DNA from: Fonticula alba
Lineage: Eukaryota; Opisthokonta; Rotosphaerida; Fonticulaceae
Reading direction: 5' to 3'
NCBI RefSeq assembly: GCF_000388065.1
Contig: NW_009242975.1
Location: 489,235 to 514,340, forward strand
DNA length: 25,106 bases
Made by a program: the position numbers and the translations under genes. Position 1 is the first letter of the stretch. Every line of letters begins with the position of its first letter. This document shows positions 1 through 10,300 of this stretch, in pieces. Below the pieces are notes generated by a model. That model did no database searches. It saw nothing but the letters and a program-made list of their open reading frames with translations, and was not told where the DNA came from.

Positions 1-470
1 GGGGGGAGGGGGGGGAGCGAGATGCGACGCGGGACCGGACAGCGGAGAGAGGGGAGACGAAGAGACAGGGAGAGAGGGAGGGATATAGGGGGGAGGGAAG
101 GAGAGGGGGAGGGGGGGGGGCGAGGGGAAAGCAGAGACGGGGAGGTGGGGGAGTTTGTATGTCGGAGCCCCGCCGGTCGAGGCGGGGCATGCCGAGGCAG
201 TTGCCCTTCGGGCACGGCCGCGCCCTTGTCCCCACCGGCGCGCGGGGACGTGCGCCCTTGCGTCGGGGTTGGGTCTGCCGGCCGGGAAGGTGGGGAGAAC
301 GACCTGGCGATTCATTTGATCTGTGGGCCGGCCCCCGAGGGGGAGGGCGGGGCCAGGGGCGCGGGGACGGGGGGCGGGGACCGGGGGGCGGCGGGTCTAA
401 TTCCAGCCGCGCTGTTGGCTGATGGAGCGCTCGCACGCTGCACGCGACCCTGCAGCGACTGGGGGCGCGC

Positions 471-526
471 GTGTATGTGTGTGTGTCTGTGTGTCTGTGT
501 GTCTGTGTGTGTGTCTGTGTGTGTAT
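471..526. repeat. GT microsatellite with interruptions
   Basis: Alternating GT dinucleotides broken by single C or A bases (GTGTCTGT units). It lies in the gene-free flank. Confidence 0.95.
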
Positions 527-891
527 GCGGTGTGCGGTGAGCGGTGCGCGGTGTGCCTGGCCGCTCACATGGAGTGGGGAGGCAGGCACATGCGCGCCCG
601 CGTTCGCGGGCAGACCAGCGCCCCATTGCATGTGGGGCTGCTAACTCATGATCCACTCGCACACCAACTTGTCCCGGCCCGGGCCAGCAGCCACGGGCCG
701 GGGCGGGAGCGGGAGGAATGCCGCGCCCGAGGCCGGAGCGCCCTGGTGCCCTCGGCCTCGGGCTCCTCCCGGGGGCGTGGGGCACCGGCCGCCACCCCCT
801 TGCTGGCCCAGTTATGTGCGCGAGCGCGCGCGCGCCCTTTCGCCCGAAGCGGGCACACACCCTTCCGCTGGTACATGATGGGACTGGGTGG

Positions 892-919
892 TGCGAGCGC
901 GAGCGCGCGCGCGCGCGCG
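892..919. repeat. GC dinucleotide tract
   Basis: GCGAGCGCGAG followed by nine or so CG repeats. A shorter GC tract lies at 824-835. Alternating purine-pyrimidine sequence of this kind can adopt Z-DNA. Confidence 0.9.
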
Positions 920-1028
920 TATTCAAGCATGCAGGCGGGGGCGACACACCCGCGGGCCCCGGGTTCGCAGCGGGACCTGGGCTCGAGCCTGCCCCTGCCC
1001 CCCCCTCCCGCCCCCGGGTTCCCAGTGG

Positions 1029-1074
1029 CGTGTGCATGTGCATGTGTGCGCGCTGATGTGCGCGCGCATGCGCG
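1029..1074. repeat. Mixed GT/GC/CATG alternating tract
   Basis: Near-continuous purine-pyrimidine alternation built from TGTGCATG and GCGCGCAT pieces. Confidence 0.8.
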
Positions 1075-2076
1075 GCGGCCCGGGCCGGCCGTGTCTCCCC
1101 CGATCCTGGACGGGGGGGGGGGACATGGTGCGAGATGCCCGCCTCCGCCCCGTCACAGACCCCAGCACTATGCGGCCCGACACCGGGGGCAGGCGACGGA
1201 CTGCCGGAAAGAGAGCGCCCGCTTGCCTCCCCGCCCTCGGGACTTCCGGCCAAGCTCTGTTGCGTGGAAGGCTGGGAAGGTGCGCGCGCGTTGGCCCTGG
1301 CCAACTGTCAGGGCTCTCTCGCCCAGGGAGGAGTCGCGCGCGATGCACCAGGCGCCTTGGCCAGGGCCCGGCAGCCTGCCCCGCCCGAGTCCCGATGGCT
1401 CGGCGAGTCCCCCGCCCCCGCCCCCGGCTCCCGGGGTGTGAAGGCACCCAGGGCGCCGTGCCCCCACTGTCAGCGGATCCCACCCGGCGGGACCGGGACT
1501 AGGTGCCTTCTCTCGCGCCGATCGCTGGCTCCCGCGGCGGGCCGTGGGGCCCGCGGCGACGCCCCCGCCCCTCTCAGCGGAGGGAGGGGGGACGGGGGGG
1601 GGGGGGGCGGCCCCGGCGTGTGTGGAGAAGTCTCGCCCCGGGGTCCACACGGGCAATTGCCTGCAAAGAGGACGTCCCGCCTCGGGCATGCACTTGCCCT
1701 CCCTGCCTCGGGGTCTTTTTTCTTTTTTGCCCTCGCCTTCGTGTGGGGGGCACGAGAGCTCGCCGCTGCCCTTGCCGAGCGAAGGACGGGGGGTGGATTG
1801 CGCCCCCGCATGCCTCAGCGCCCGGAGGCGCCCCCGGGGGATATGGCGACGGGACGCCGGTGTGCCTGTTTAACCAGGTGCCCCCGCCCCTGTGGGTGCC
1901 GGTGAAAGTGCCCGTGTGTCGGATAGCGCAGGGGCGGAGACTCCGGGCAGAAGGAAACACCCACCAGATGGCTATGTGCCACATTGACCCACATAAAAAA
2001 GGGCCAATATTCCACCGGGTGTCGATCGATTTGCCAGCCTGCAAGGCAGTCGTCCCCAGGACGCCTTCTCGCCCGG

Positions 2077-2098
2077 GGCCGGCCGGCCGGCCGGCCGG
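2077..2098. repeat. GGCC tandem repeat
   Basis: Five GGCC units in a row, self-complementary throughout. Confidence 0.9.
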
Positions 2099-2231
2099 AG
2101 GCGGCGACTGGCACAGAGAGAACAGGGTGTGGGAGTCAGCCCCCGGCGCCGGGTAATAACTGCTCCCACCCCGCAGCCCCCCTGTCACCGACTCCCGGTC
2201 CCCCCCCCCACCCCCCCGGGGGCGGGGGATT

Positions 2232-2250
2232 CCCCCCCCCCCCCCCCCCC
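2232..2250. repeat. Poly-C run (19)
   Basis: An uninterrupted C homopolymer in the 3' flank, preceded by further C-rich sequence from about 2200. Confidence 0.95.
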
Positions 2251-3022
2251 TCCGGTGGGGGGTCCGCCCGTGGCCGAGGGGTCTTCATTTCCCGGTAATG
2301 ATCCTCGCGGCCGCACTGGCCGAGCTCTTCTTTGGCCTTGCTGGGCGGCGGCCGGAGCGGCGCGGCCAACCATGCCCCACCGGCTAGAGCGTACACACCC
2401 GTGCTTCCGCCGGCTCCCGCCGGCCATTCGGGGCAGGGTGGCCAGTGCGCGCGCCCACCACCCGGCAGGTGTGCACCCGATGCGCGGCCCAGCGCACACC
2501 TGGCCCGGAAAGCCAGCCGGTCTATCCCCTGTGCCGTCGCCCCCCGTCCCCCGCCCCGTCCCCCCTTTTTCCGCTGTGCCGAGCTGGATCCCATCACACC
2601 CCCGGCCTGCCATTGCCCCCCCCCGGGCCCTGAACAAGGTCGTCGCTGGGCGGCCGGCGGATTCTTCGAGGGAGCAGCACGCTCAGAAACCAGAACCCGA
2701 TCACGCGCACACATGGGTTAAGAATATTCGGACCTCGGTTAAAGGTGCTCCCTCGTCTCGAGCGCGTTCGTGAGGGCGTGTGCGAATACGTGGGGCGGGC
2801 TTGCATGTAAACCGTGTGTATTTTCTGGGCCTCTCGTGTGCCCCCCTCTCGCCGGCCTCCCTGCCTCTACTGCGCTTGGGCATCCCCGCGACCGAAGCCG
2901 AGAGGGACCATGGCGCCGGTTCAAGTGAAATGCCCCCCATTCTCTGCTTGGACCTCGCCCTTGCCGACCAACTCGACGGACACCGGGGAGGGCGCAACAG
3001 GCAAGGGCTTTTCCGCTGCCCA

Positions 3023-3034
3023 GGGGGGGGGGGG
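3023..3034. repeat. Poly-G run (12)
   Basis: A G homopolymer about 140 bases beyond the kinase stop codon. Confidence 0.95.
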
Positions 3035-3133
3035 AGGGGTGTCACATCACACACAGGCCCAGAACAGCGAGATGGATGGGGCGCAGCGGGCGGGGGCAGG
3101 GAGGGAAAATGTCTATGCCTAAGCCTAGGGCAT

Positions 3134-3166
3134 TGTGTGTGTGTGTGAGCGCGCGCGCGCGCGCGG
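3134..3166. repeat. GT then GC alternating tract just past the kinase stop
   Basis: About eight GT units followed by about eight GC units, starting some ten bases after the TGA in transcript direction, so it is likely part of the 3' UTR. Confidence 0.95.
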
Positions 3167-3176
3167 GCCTTTGTGT

Positions 3177-3654
3177 TCAGATATCCGCAGGATGGAGCGT
3201 GGTCTGGGTGTGCACCAACGGGCTGGACCGATGCCCGGCCAGCAGGGTCCGTTCTAGCAGTGACAGATCCTCCACCCGGTAGGGCTTGCGAATAAAGGCA
3301 TGGAAGAGTCCGGGGAAGCGCTGCTCCAGGGCCTCCGTGCGCTGGTCGAATTTTCGCTTCCACGAGGGCTCCAGCCGCCGCAGGACGGCCTCTTGATCGT
3401 GGCGGTGGTCGCACTTGCAGAAGTCCACCACCGGCGGCTGGGGCTCATCCGAGCGGGTTGTGGTGGCAGCCCCTCCCTCGTCGGATGCCGGCCCCCGGGC
3501 CGATGGGGGAGGCGGCACCCGGCGCCCTGGCAACGGCCCCTCCGGGGGGCGATGGCACTCCGAGCACACATAATGGTACCCCTGTCGGCTGAGGGCAGTT
3601 GTGATGGTCAAGGCGGCGACCACCTTGGCGTTTCGATTCGGCCCGCGGGTGGAT
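3177..3654 (-). other. Exon 9: receiver-domain end with Cys/His insertion (residues 6350-6508)
   Basis: It begins after the first AG downstream of a CTAAC branch sequence and a pyrimidine tract of about 100 nt. [18 protein letters not shown] is the beta-4 strand with the conserved Thr (T6366). [16 protein letters not shown] is beta-5 with the conserved Lys-Pro (K6473) and the last helix. Between them lie about 105 residues holding CSECH (C6380, C6383) and CKCDHRH (C6429, C6431, H6433, H6435). The TGA stop is at 3179..3177. Confidence 0.85.
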
Positions 3655-4645
3655 CTATCCACGAGAGTCGGAGGGGCAGGGAAAGGGATGGACGAGGGAA
3701 GAGGAGGAGAGGGGAGAGATGAGGCGAGGGGAGGCGAGAAGGAGGAGGCGGGTTAGCCAGAATCCAAGGATGTATGATGGTCTGCTCTCTCGGTCGACCC
3801 GTAGCAGACCCAGCAGGCGCAGGGCAAAAGACGGCCCCGATCCCCCCACCCCGACCCACCACCCACAGGCATATCACGTACTGGAGAATGCGCAGCACGG
3901 CGCACACGGTCTCCGGGCGGCGGTCACAATCCACGAAGATGATGTTCCACTTGTTGACGGGCCTCTGATAGTCCAGGCACAGGCATTCATCGCCCAGGGT
4001 GTCATTCTCCTCGTCAACCTGCTCCACCTCGCGGATCCAGAACAGCCAATTTTTGATGGGCTGCCCGCCGATGAGGTTGGCCAGGTCGTGGCGCCGGCCG
4101 ATGCCTGGCAGGTGGGGCCCCCACTGCCGGGGCCCGCCCAGGGCCGGGCCCTTCATGTTGTGGCGATGGTACAGCAGGCCTATGATGGAGGAGAAGGGGT
4201 CGAGTTCCTCCGGCGGCGTGTCATTGCGCCGGCCCAGCCGGAAGCCCGATGTGTCCTGCAGGTCGTCCAGGCTCAGGGGACACGGCGAGGGAGGCGGCTC
4301 CGGGCCCGGGGCCGCATCCGCCAGGGCCACGTTCTGGCCGTGGGGCAGCAAGAACATGGACGAGGTATTGGGCATGATGTCCAGGCGCCGAGACAATTCC
4401 AGGCGATCATTGAAGTGGTCTTCCTCGGAGGTGGGCCGGGCAGGGTCCAGTGACCGGGGGCGCGCGGGGCCGAGCCCGCCGCCCGGCACTTCGACCAAGA
4501 TCCGGCCGGCGCAAAAGTTGCAGGTCTCAACATGCCGCGAGCTCAGGGACAGATCCCCCATGCTGGGCAGGCTGACCAGGCTGCCCGAGGCCGATGGCGA
4601 GAGGTCCTGCAGGGAGATGTCCATGCTCGGCGACCTGGAGCACCA

Positions 4646-4681
<36 letters not shown>

Positions 4682-7322
4682 GTGGTGGTGGTGGTGGTGA
4701 TGGTGGTGGTGGTGATGGTGATGGTGGTGGTGATGAGGATGATGATGCGGATGATTGTGGTGAAGGTCGCCCGGCCTGGGTGCACTGGAGCTGGAAGTCT
4801 GGCCTGGGTGGCCCGGCGGCGGGGAGCTTGGGTAATGGTGAAGGGAATCCGGCTGCGGCTGCGGCTGCGACTGTTGGTGATGGGAGCTGCTCTCACCACA
4901 CCCGGCACTGGAGCACGGCGAGGAGAGGGGATGCTCGTGGACGACGCGCGCCGCGTAGCCGTCGACGATGATCAGCGGCTCCTCGCAGCCAGACCCCGAC
5001 CCGAGAGTCAGCTCCAGGCTGCCGACCACCGACCGGAGCATGTCCACCCGGTGGAAGATATAGGTCAGGTGGCACAGCCGCGCCGGAAGGCGCTGATAGC
5101 CGCCCGGGGGGTCTGGCGTGGCCGGAGGCCTGGGCCACACCGGGGCGGCCTCCGGCCGGGGGGACGACCCCCGGGGGGCGGGCCGCGGCAGGCCGGTTGC
5201 CGGGCCGAGGGAGATGTCGCCAGCCACATAGGTCGAGCTGACGGCATGCAAGTCCGACGAGACCGAGGGGTCGACGGCCGCCGGGTCCGGCGCCTCGAAG
5301 CCGGGGCCGGGCCCCATGCCGGGCGAGCTCATGTGCCTCGGGCTGGCCAAGGGAACCGGCTGCGGGCCGTCCCGCATGGCAGGCAGGCTGCCCTGGGCCT
5401 CGGCGGTGTCGCAGCGAATGCCCTTTGCCTCGCCGCAGGACACGGTGCCGATGGCCATGGTGCCCGGCGCCGTGCCGCCTGCCGGGGCATCACCGGCCAT
5501 GGCCAGGGCGGCAGGCAGGTGGCCGGGCGGCCGGTGCGGCGACGAGTCCAAGGCGCCCGGGCGCCGGGGCCTGGCGAGTTCCTGGTCCCCAAGGCAGGCC
5601 CCCATGAGCAGGTCCTTCAGGTAGGTGGCATTGTCGGTGACCGTGTCGCAAATGAGGGCCGTCAGGAGCCGCGGGGCCCGCAGGGCCAGCAGGCGGCGGG
5701 CGATTCGCGCCGCGCGGCTGCCCGCCAGCCGGGCCTGCAGCAGGTTGCTGGCCGCCTCGGCCGCCGTGCGGGGCGACATCTGCGACAGCTGGAAGGGCTG
5801 CCCGGCGGCCGGGTCCTCGCCGTCGGAGTCCGGCTCGACGCGGGGCAGGAATTGCCCGACGGCCGTCCACCCGGTGGCCGCGTCCACCGGGCCGCCTTCC
5901 GGGACCGGGTGCATGGGCGGCCCGGTGGGCACGCTGGCCAGGAGCAATGGCCCCGACAGGGAATAGAGGAGCCCGCTGCCGGGCCCGCGGATCAGGCCCG
6001 GCCCGCCGCCGGACGACGAGGAGGAGGATGCCGTGGAGGAGGCGGACGATGAGCAGGGCGAGCCGGACCGCGAGGACCCCAGGATGAAGGCGTCCTCCCC
6101 GGGTCCGGGCCCGGGGCCGGGGCCGGGGCCGAGGCCGGCCGGGCGGAGGGGCGACGTGATGGCGATCGAGGGGCCCGGCTGGCCGCCGGGCATCCGGGCG
6201 CCTGGGCCACTGCCCCCGGGCCCGCCCCCGCGCGAGGCGTACTCCGACACGGAGGAGATGGACCCACGCCGGGGGGCCCGCCAGGCGAAGGGCTGGTGGT
6301 AGCCCTGCTGCTGGAGCTGGAGCTGCTGCAGCTGCTGCTGCTGCTGGTGGTGAAGCTGCATGTATGGGTGGGAGGCCGGGTCGCCGGGGCCCGGGGCCAG
6401 CACGGCCGATTGGGACCGGTGGTGTCGCGGCCCGGGCACCGTGGCCAGGAAGGGGGCATGCTGGGCCGGGCCCGGGGGCGGGGTCCCGGCCCCGTCCGGC
6501 CCGTCGGCCATCGGTGGCCCGGCCCCGGGGAAGTCCGACAGGGGGGACGATTCGTCGGGGCTGCGCCAGGCCCCGGCGGCCGAGCGCCAGCCCTGGGGCG
6601 AGTTCAAGGCCGAGGAGGACCCGGTCACCCAGAACTTGGACTGGCCCAGCGGGGTGCGCGGGGTGCGCGGGGTGCGCGGCGTACGCGGCGTGGTCGTGGT
6701 CCGCGGCGGCCCGGGGATGGTGCCGGCGCCGGTGATGCCGCCGGGCCCGATGCCGGTCGGGCCGGTCCCCTGCAAGTGGAACCGGTGCAGCGAGCCGGAG
6801 GAGAAGTTCCGCCGAAGGGCCCCCCCGCCCCCGGCCGAGGGCCCGGGCGCCCCGAGGGAGCTGGGGCTGATGCCGACGCTGCCGGGCGGCCCGGCCGGGC
6901 CGTACTCCCCGGCCGGCAGCAGGGGCAGCAAGTCGTCCGGCCGGTGGTTGGCCCGGTGGTGGCCCGACCGGGGGGGATACCCGGGCGGCGAGGCGGCCGA
7001 CATCGAGGCCACCGACGAGGAGGAGGACGACCGCGCGATGCCGGCCGAGTGGGGGGACGAGGAGCAGGAGGGGGATGGCCGGGGCCCGGCGGCCGCGGCG
7101 GCCAGTGCCGGGTCCAGCGTCCGTGCCAGCTGCGCCGCCTCGCCGGAGGAGGTGTCCGACTCGCCGATGCCAAACATGCGGCCGGGTGCCGGGCCGCCGG
7201 GCACCGGGGCCGGCGCCAGCGGGGGCGGATGCCCGCCATACGGCGACGGGCCTTGCCCCCCGCCGGGGGCCTGGTACCAGAAGCCGGTGTCCAGCGGGTC
7301 GTGGCGACTGCCGCCGGCGGGT

Positions 7323-7365
<43 letters not shown>

Positions 7366-10300
7366 GCGTGGTCGGCCGACTGCCAGCCATGTCGGACAGG
7401 TGCGCCGAGAAGGAGGACGACCCGCTGGACCGGGCGCTGCACGGGTACTCCGACAGCGGGGACGAGGGGGGCGCCGAGAGGAAGGGGGCAAATTCGCTGG
7501 CGCTCGTGGACCGGCAGATGCCCGTGCGCGGGCCCCGGTGCGTGGCGGTCGGGTGGCCGGCTGCCGGGTAGGGCCCGGCAAAGGGGTGGTACACGGCCGT
7601 GGGCGAGTGCGACCGGTCGGACAGCGAGCCGCTCGGCAGGCCGGCGGCATTCAGAGCCAGCGGCGACAGGCCCGGGCCGCCGGGGGACAGCATCGGCGGC
7701 GAGACATTGCGCCGGATGCCGGGGGTCGGCGGCGGCGGCGGAGCCAGCCCGGTCCACGGGCTGTCCAGGCCGCTGGCCGAGGAGCTGGCCGAGGAGGGCG
7801 CCTGCGACGGGGGGAAGCCCGACGAGGCATGGGGGTGGAAGTGGGCCTGGCTGCCGGGGCCGGGACCGGCGGCCGGGGGTCCGCCATAGTGCTGCTGCGT
7901 CGGGGGTTCCGCGAGGGGCACCGGCGTGACGATGCCGCTCGGTGGCCCGGCCCCGGGGGCCAGGTGCGGGTGTTGCAGGAGCAGCGACGGGTTGCCGGTG
8001 CTGATGCTGCGCACATGGTGCGGCCCGGGGCCGGGGCCGCCGGAGCCGGGCCCCGGGCCCGGGCCCAGCGGCGAAAGGATGTGCCCCAGGGCCCCGGGGG
8101 CCCCGGGGGACCCGGCGCTGCTCAGGCCGCCCAGGTCGCTGGTGCTCGGGGCGGCCGCGGTCCCGGGCCCCGGGCGATGCTGGCCGCTGAAGCTGGCTCG
8201 CCGGGCCCCGGGGCTGGATGTGCCGGACCCGATGCTGCCCCGGCGCTCGGGGTTGAAGGGCGAGCTGGTGGCCGGGGCATTGGGGCCGCTGGCGCCGGGC
8301 CCGAGCCAGGCGCCCCCGGCCGCGGGGACACTCGTGCTGGCGAAGCCGCCCATCGGCGAGGAGGAGGAGGTCGGCGAGGAGGAGGTCGAAACCGGGGTCG
8401 TCACCAGGGACTTGATGTTGGACAGGCCACTGGGGGAGGAGGTGGACAGGCGCCGGGCCAGCAGCAGGTTGTCCTCCCGCAGGACGCCATAATTCCGGTA
8501 CCCGAAGCCGGAGCACTCGCCAAGCATGAAGCCCCCGCCGGAGGAGACCGTCGGGCAGCTGGTGCTGCCGCACATGGTGCACCGGAGCCCGGCCCCGGTC
8601 CCGACCAGGGCCGGCACCATGGACGTCATGGAGGGCGTGGCGCTGACCAGGCCGCTGCCGGTGGCCGACAGCCCGGACAGGGTGGCCGACGAGGACTCGG
8701 ACGGGGTGCGCGGGGGGAGCGGCGAGCCGGGGCGCGGGGGCGCCGGCCCGGCCCCGGCCGCCGGCCCCCCGGCCGCCGTGCCGCCGGAGGTGATGACCCC
8801 GGCGGCCAGGTGCGGCCGTGAGGTGGCCAGGGGGCTGGCCACCTGCAGGGGGCTTCGCCCGGCGCCGGCGCCGGCGCCGGCGCCGGCGCCGGAGGTGGTG
8901 CTGGTGCTGGCGCTGGTGCTGGTGCTCGGGGGGTCCGGCGTGGTGGAGGTCCCGCCCCCGGTGGCGGAGGACGCCCCCCCGGCGGCCGATGGGCGGGAGG
9001 GCTGGTCGGCGGCCGGGCCGCTGGACGCCGCATGCGGCGCCCGGTCCTGCGAGGGCAGGCCGCCCATTGGTCCTGCCGGTGGCCGGGCCGTGGGGGCCGG
9101 GCCCGGGGCGGCTGCCTCACCGGCCGGCCGCCGGGCCGGGGGACCTCCCTCGCCGGCCGGGGCCGAGCTCTCCAGCGGTGTGTTGGGGGTGGAGGGCGGC
9201 GGCGGCCGGCGGCCGGGCTCCGCGTCCATGCCGGCCGGCGGCAGGTCCAGCCGCACCACCGGCCGGCCGGCATCACTGAAGACCCCGGTCGGGGTCGGGG
9301 TCGGGCCCGAGCCGGACAGAGCCCCCGAGTCCGACTGCGACTCGGTGGCCTGGGCCTCGGCCGAGTAGACGGCCCCGGTGCGCAGCGGGCTGGGGCGCTT
9401 GGCCGGCGCCGTGGACAGGGCCGCGGCCTGGGGAGCCAGCCGCCGGCCGCGGCCCAGGCCACGGGTGCCCGGGTCCGGCGACACGGGCGTCGAGGGCCCG
9501 GCGATCGGGCCCGGCACGGCGATCGGGCCCGGCACGGCGGAGGTGCCGGCCGCCAGGCGCGGGCTGGCGGCCGGGCTGCGCGGCGCGGCCGAGCGCCGGG
9601 TCGCGCGGTCGGTGCTCGACCGGCCGGCCGACGCTGCCGCCGCCGCCGGCGAGGGGGGCGGGGACCCGGTGGCGACGGCGCTGGCCGTGCTGGCGGCCAG
9701 CGCCGCCTGGCTGCTGTCGCCCACCTCGCTCTCGGACGAGGAAGCGGGCACCACGGCCTCGCTAGGGATCGTGGTGAGCGCAGGTCAGTAAGGCACGTTT
9801 GCACCGGGGGTGGGGTGGGGTGGGGGGGGGGGGGCGGAGGTGTGGCTTTTTTCCGCTGTGCTTCTCTGTCTCGCTGCCTCGCACTTGCCTCGCCTTCCCC
9901 CGCAGCCGTTTTCGCTCTGTCTCTCTCTGTCTCTCTCTCTCTCTCTCTCACTCGCTCGCTCGCTCGGGCACCCACCCTCGGGGCCATGCAGCATGCGTGG
10001 CCAGTGGCGTACCGGTTCACCTGAAGCAGCAGGGCCTCAGCATGCGGGCTCTTGCCGGTGGCCAGCGAGGCCCCCCCCCGGTCCCGGTGGTGCCAGGTCG
10101 AGTAGCGCCCCGACTGGCCGAAGGCGTATTTGCCGCCGGCCGGGGGGGCAGCCGCAAGCGAGCCCCCGGGCCCGGAGGTGGCCGACGAGCTGATCGCAGC
10201 CGAGGACGTGGCGGTGGAGGCCGACCCGGCGGAGCCAGTGCCCCCGGTGGGCACCCCGGCCTCGGCCGCCAGGTCCGCCAGGACCGACGCCGGCTCCGAC

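Larger units (their letters stand above)
1..3176. other. 3' flank with no supported gene
   Basis: Several frames are open here on both strands, but all translate into Arg/Pro/Gly/Ala-rich sequence with no recognisable domain, as expected by chance at this GC content. The region holds alternating GT and GC tracts, a GGCC tandem palindrome (2077-2098), poly-C and poly-G runs, and two AT-richer islands (about 1978-2040 and 2700-2750). I saw no tRNA box pair and no AATAAA on the minus strand just after the kinase stop codon. It presumably includes the 3' UTR of the kinase and an intergenic spacer. Confidence 0.6.
3882..9761 (-). other. Exon 8: very long disordered linker, His/Gln tract and receiver core up to strand beta-3 (residues 4390-6350)
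   Basis: A 5,880-nt open exon. It starts [15 protein letters not shown] and runs for over 1,300 residues of Ser/Pro/Gly/Ala sequence with basophilic RRxS sites (S4899, S4913, S5557) and a TPR-type repeat near 5405-5428. Ordered segments reappear near 5722-5782 ([17 protein letters not shown]) and 5943-6002 ([29 protein letters not shown]). A His then Gln tract spans about 6057-6094. The end has [12 protein letters not shown] and then [15 protein letters not shown], read as receiver strand beta-3 with D6334 as phospho-acceptor. Confidence 0.8.

Noticed and set aside
22-1905. Several overlapping open frames in the 3' flank
   Set aside because: They are Arg/Pro/Ala-rich, lack domains and run through microsatellites. 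Both strands are equally open, which is typical of chance at this GC content.
2900-2940. GGTTCAAG as a tRNA B box
   Set aside because: The rest of the B box does not match, and no A box or acceptor stem could be paired around it.
3286-3296. AATAAA on the + strand as a polyadenylation signal
   Set aside because: It lies inside exon 9 on the strand opposite the gene, with no + strand gene upstream to use it.
5490-8582. 1,030-codon minus-strand frame overlapping exon 8 in another phase
   Set aside because: The phase inherited from exon 7 and required by the receiver motifs is the other frame. This one gives Arg/Ala/Pro-rich sequence only.
4532-8821. Long + strand open frames of 506 and 841 codons opposite exon 8
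   Set aside because: They mirror the coding exon on the other strand. Their products are Arg/Gly/Pro/Ala-rich with no domain, as expected when third codon positions are mostly G or C.
10012-10032. CAG|GTGAAC as the intron 7 donor
   Set aside because: It resembles a consensus donor but is phase 0, whereas the acceptor at 9762 needs phase 2. GTACGC 9 nt downstream fits.
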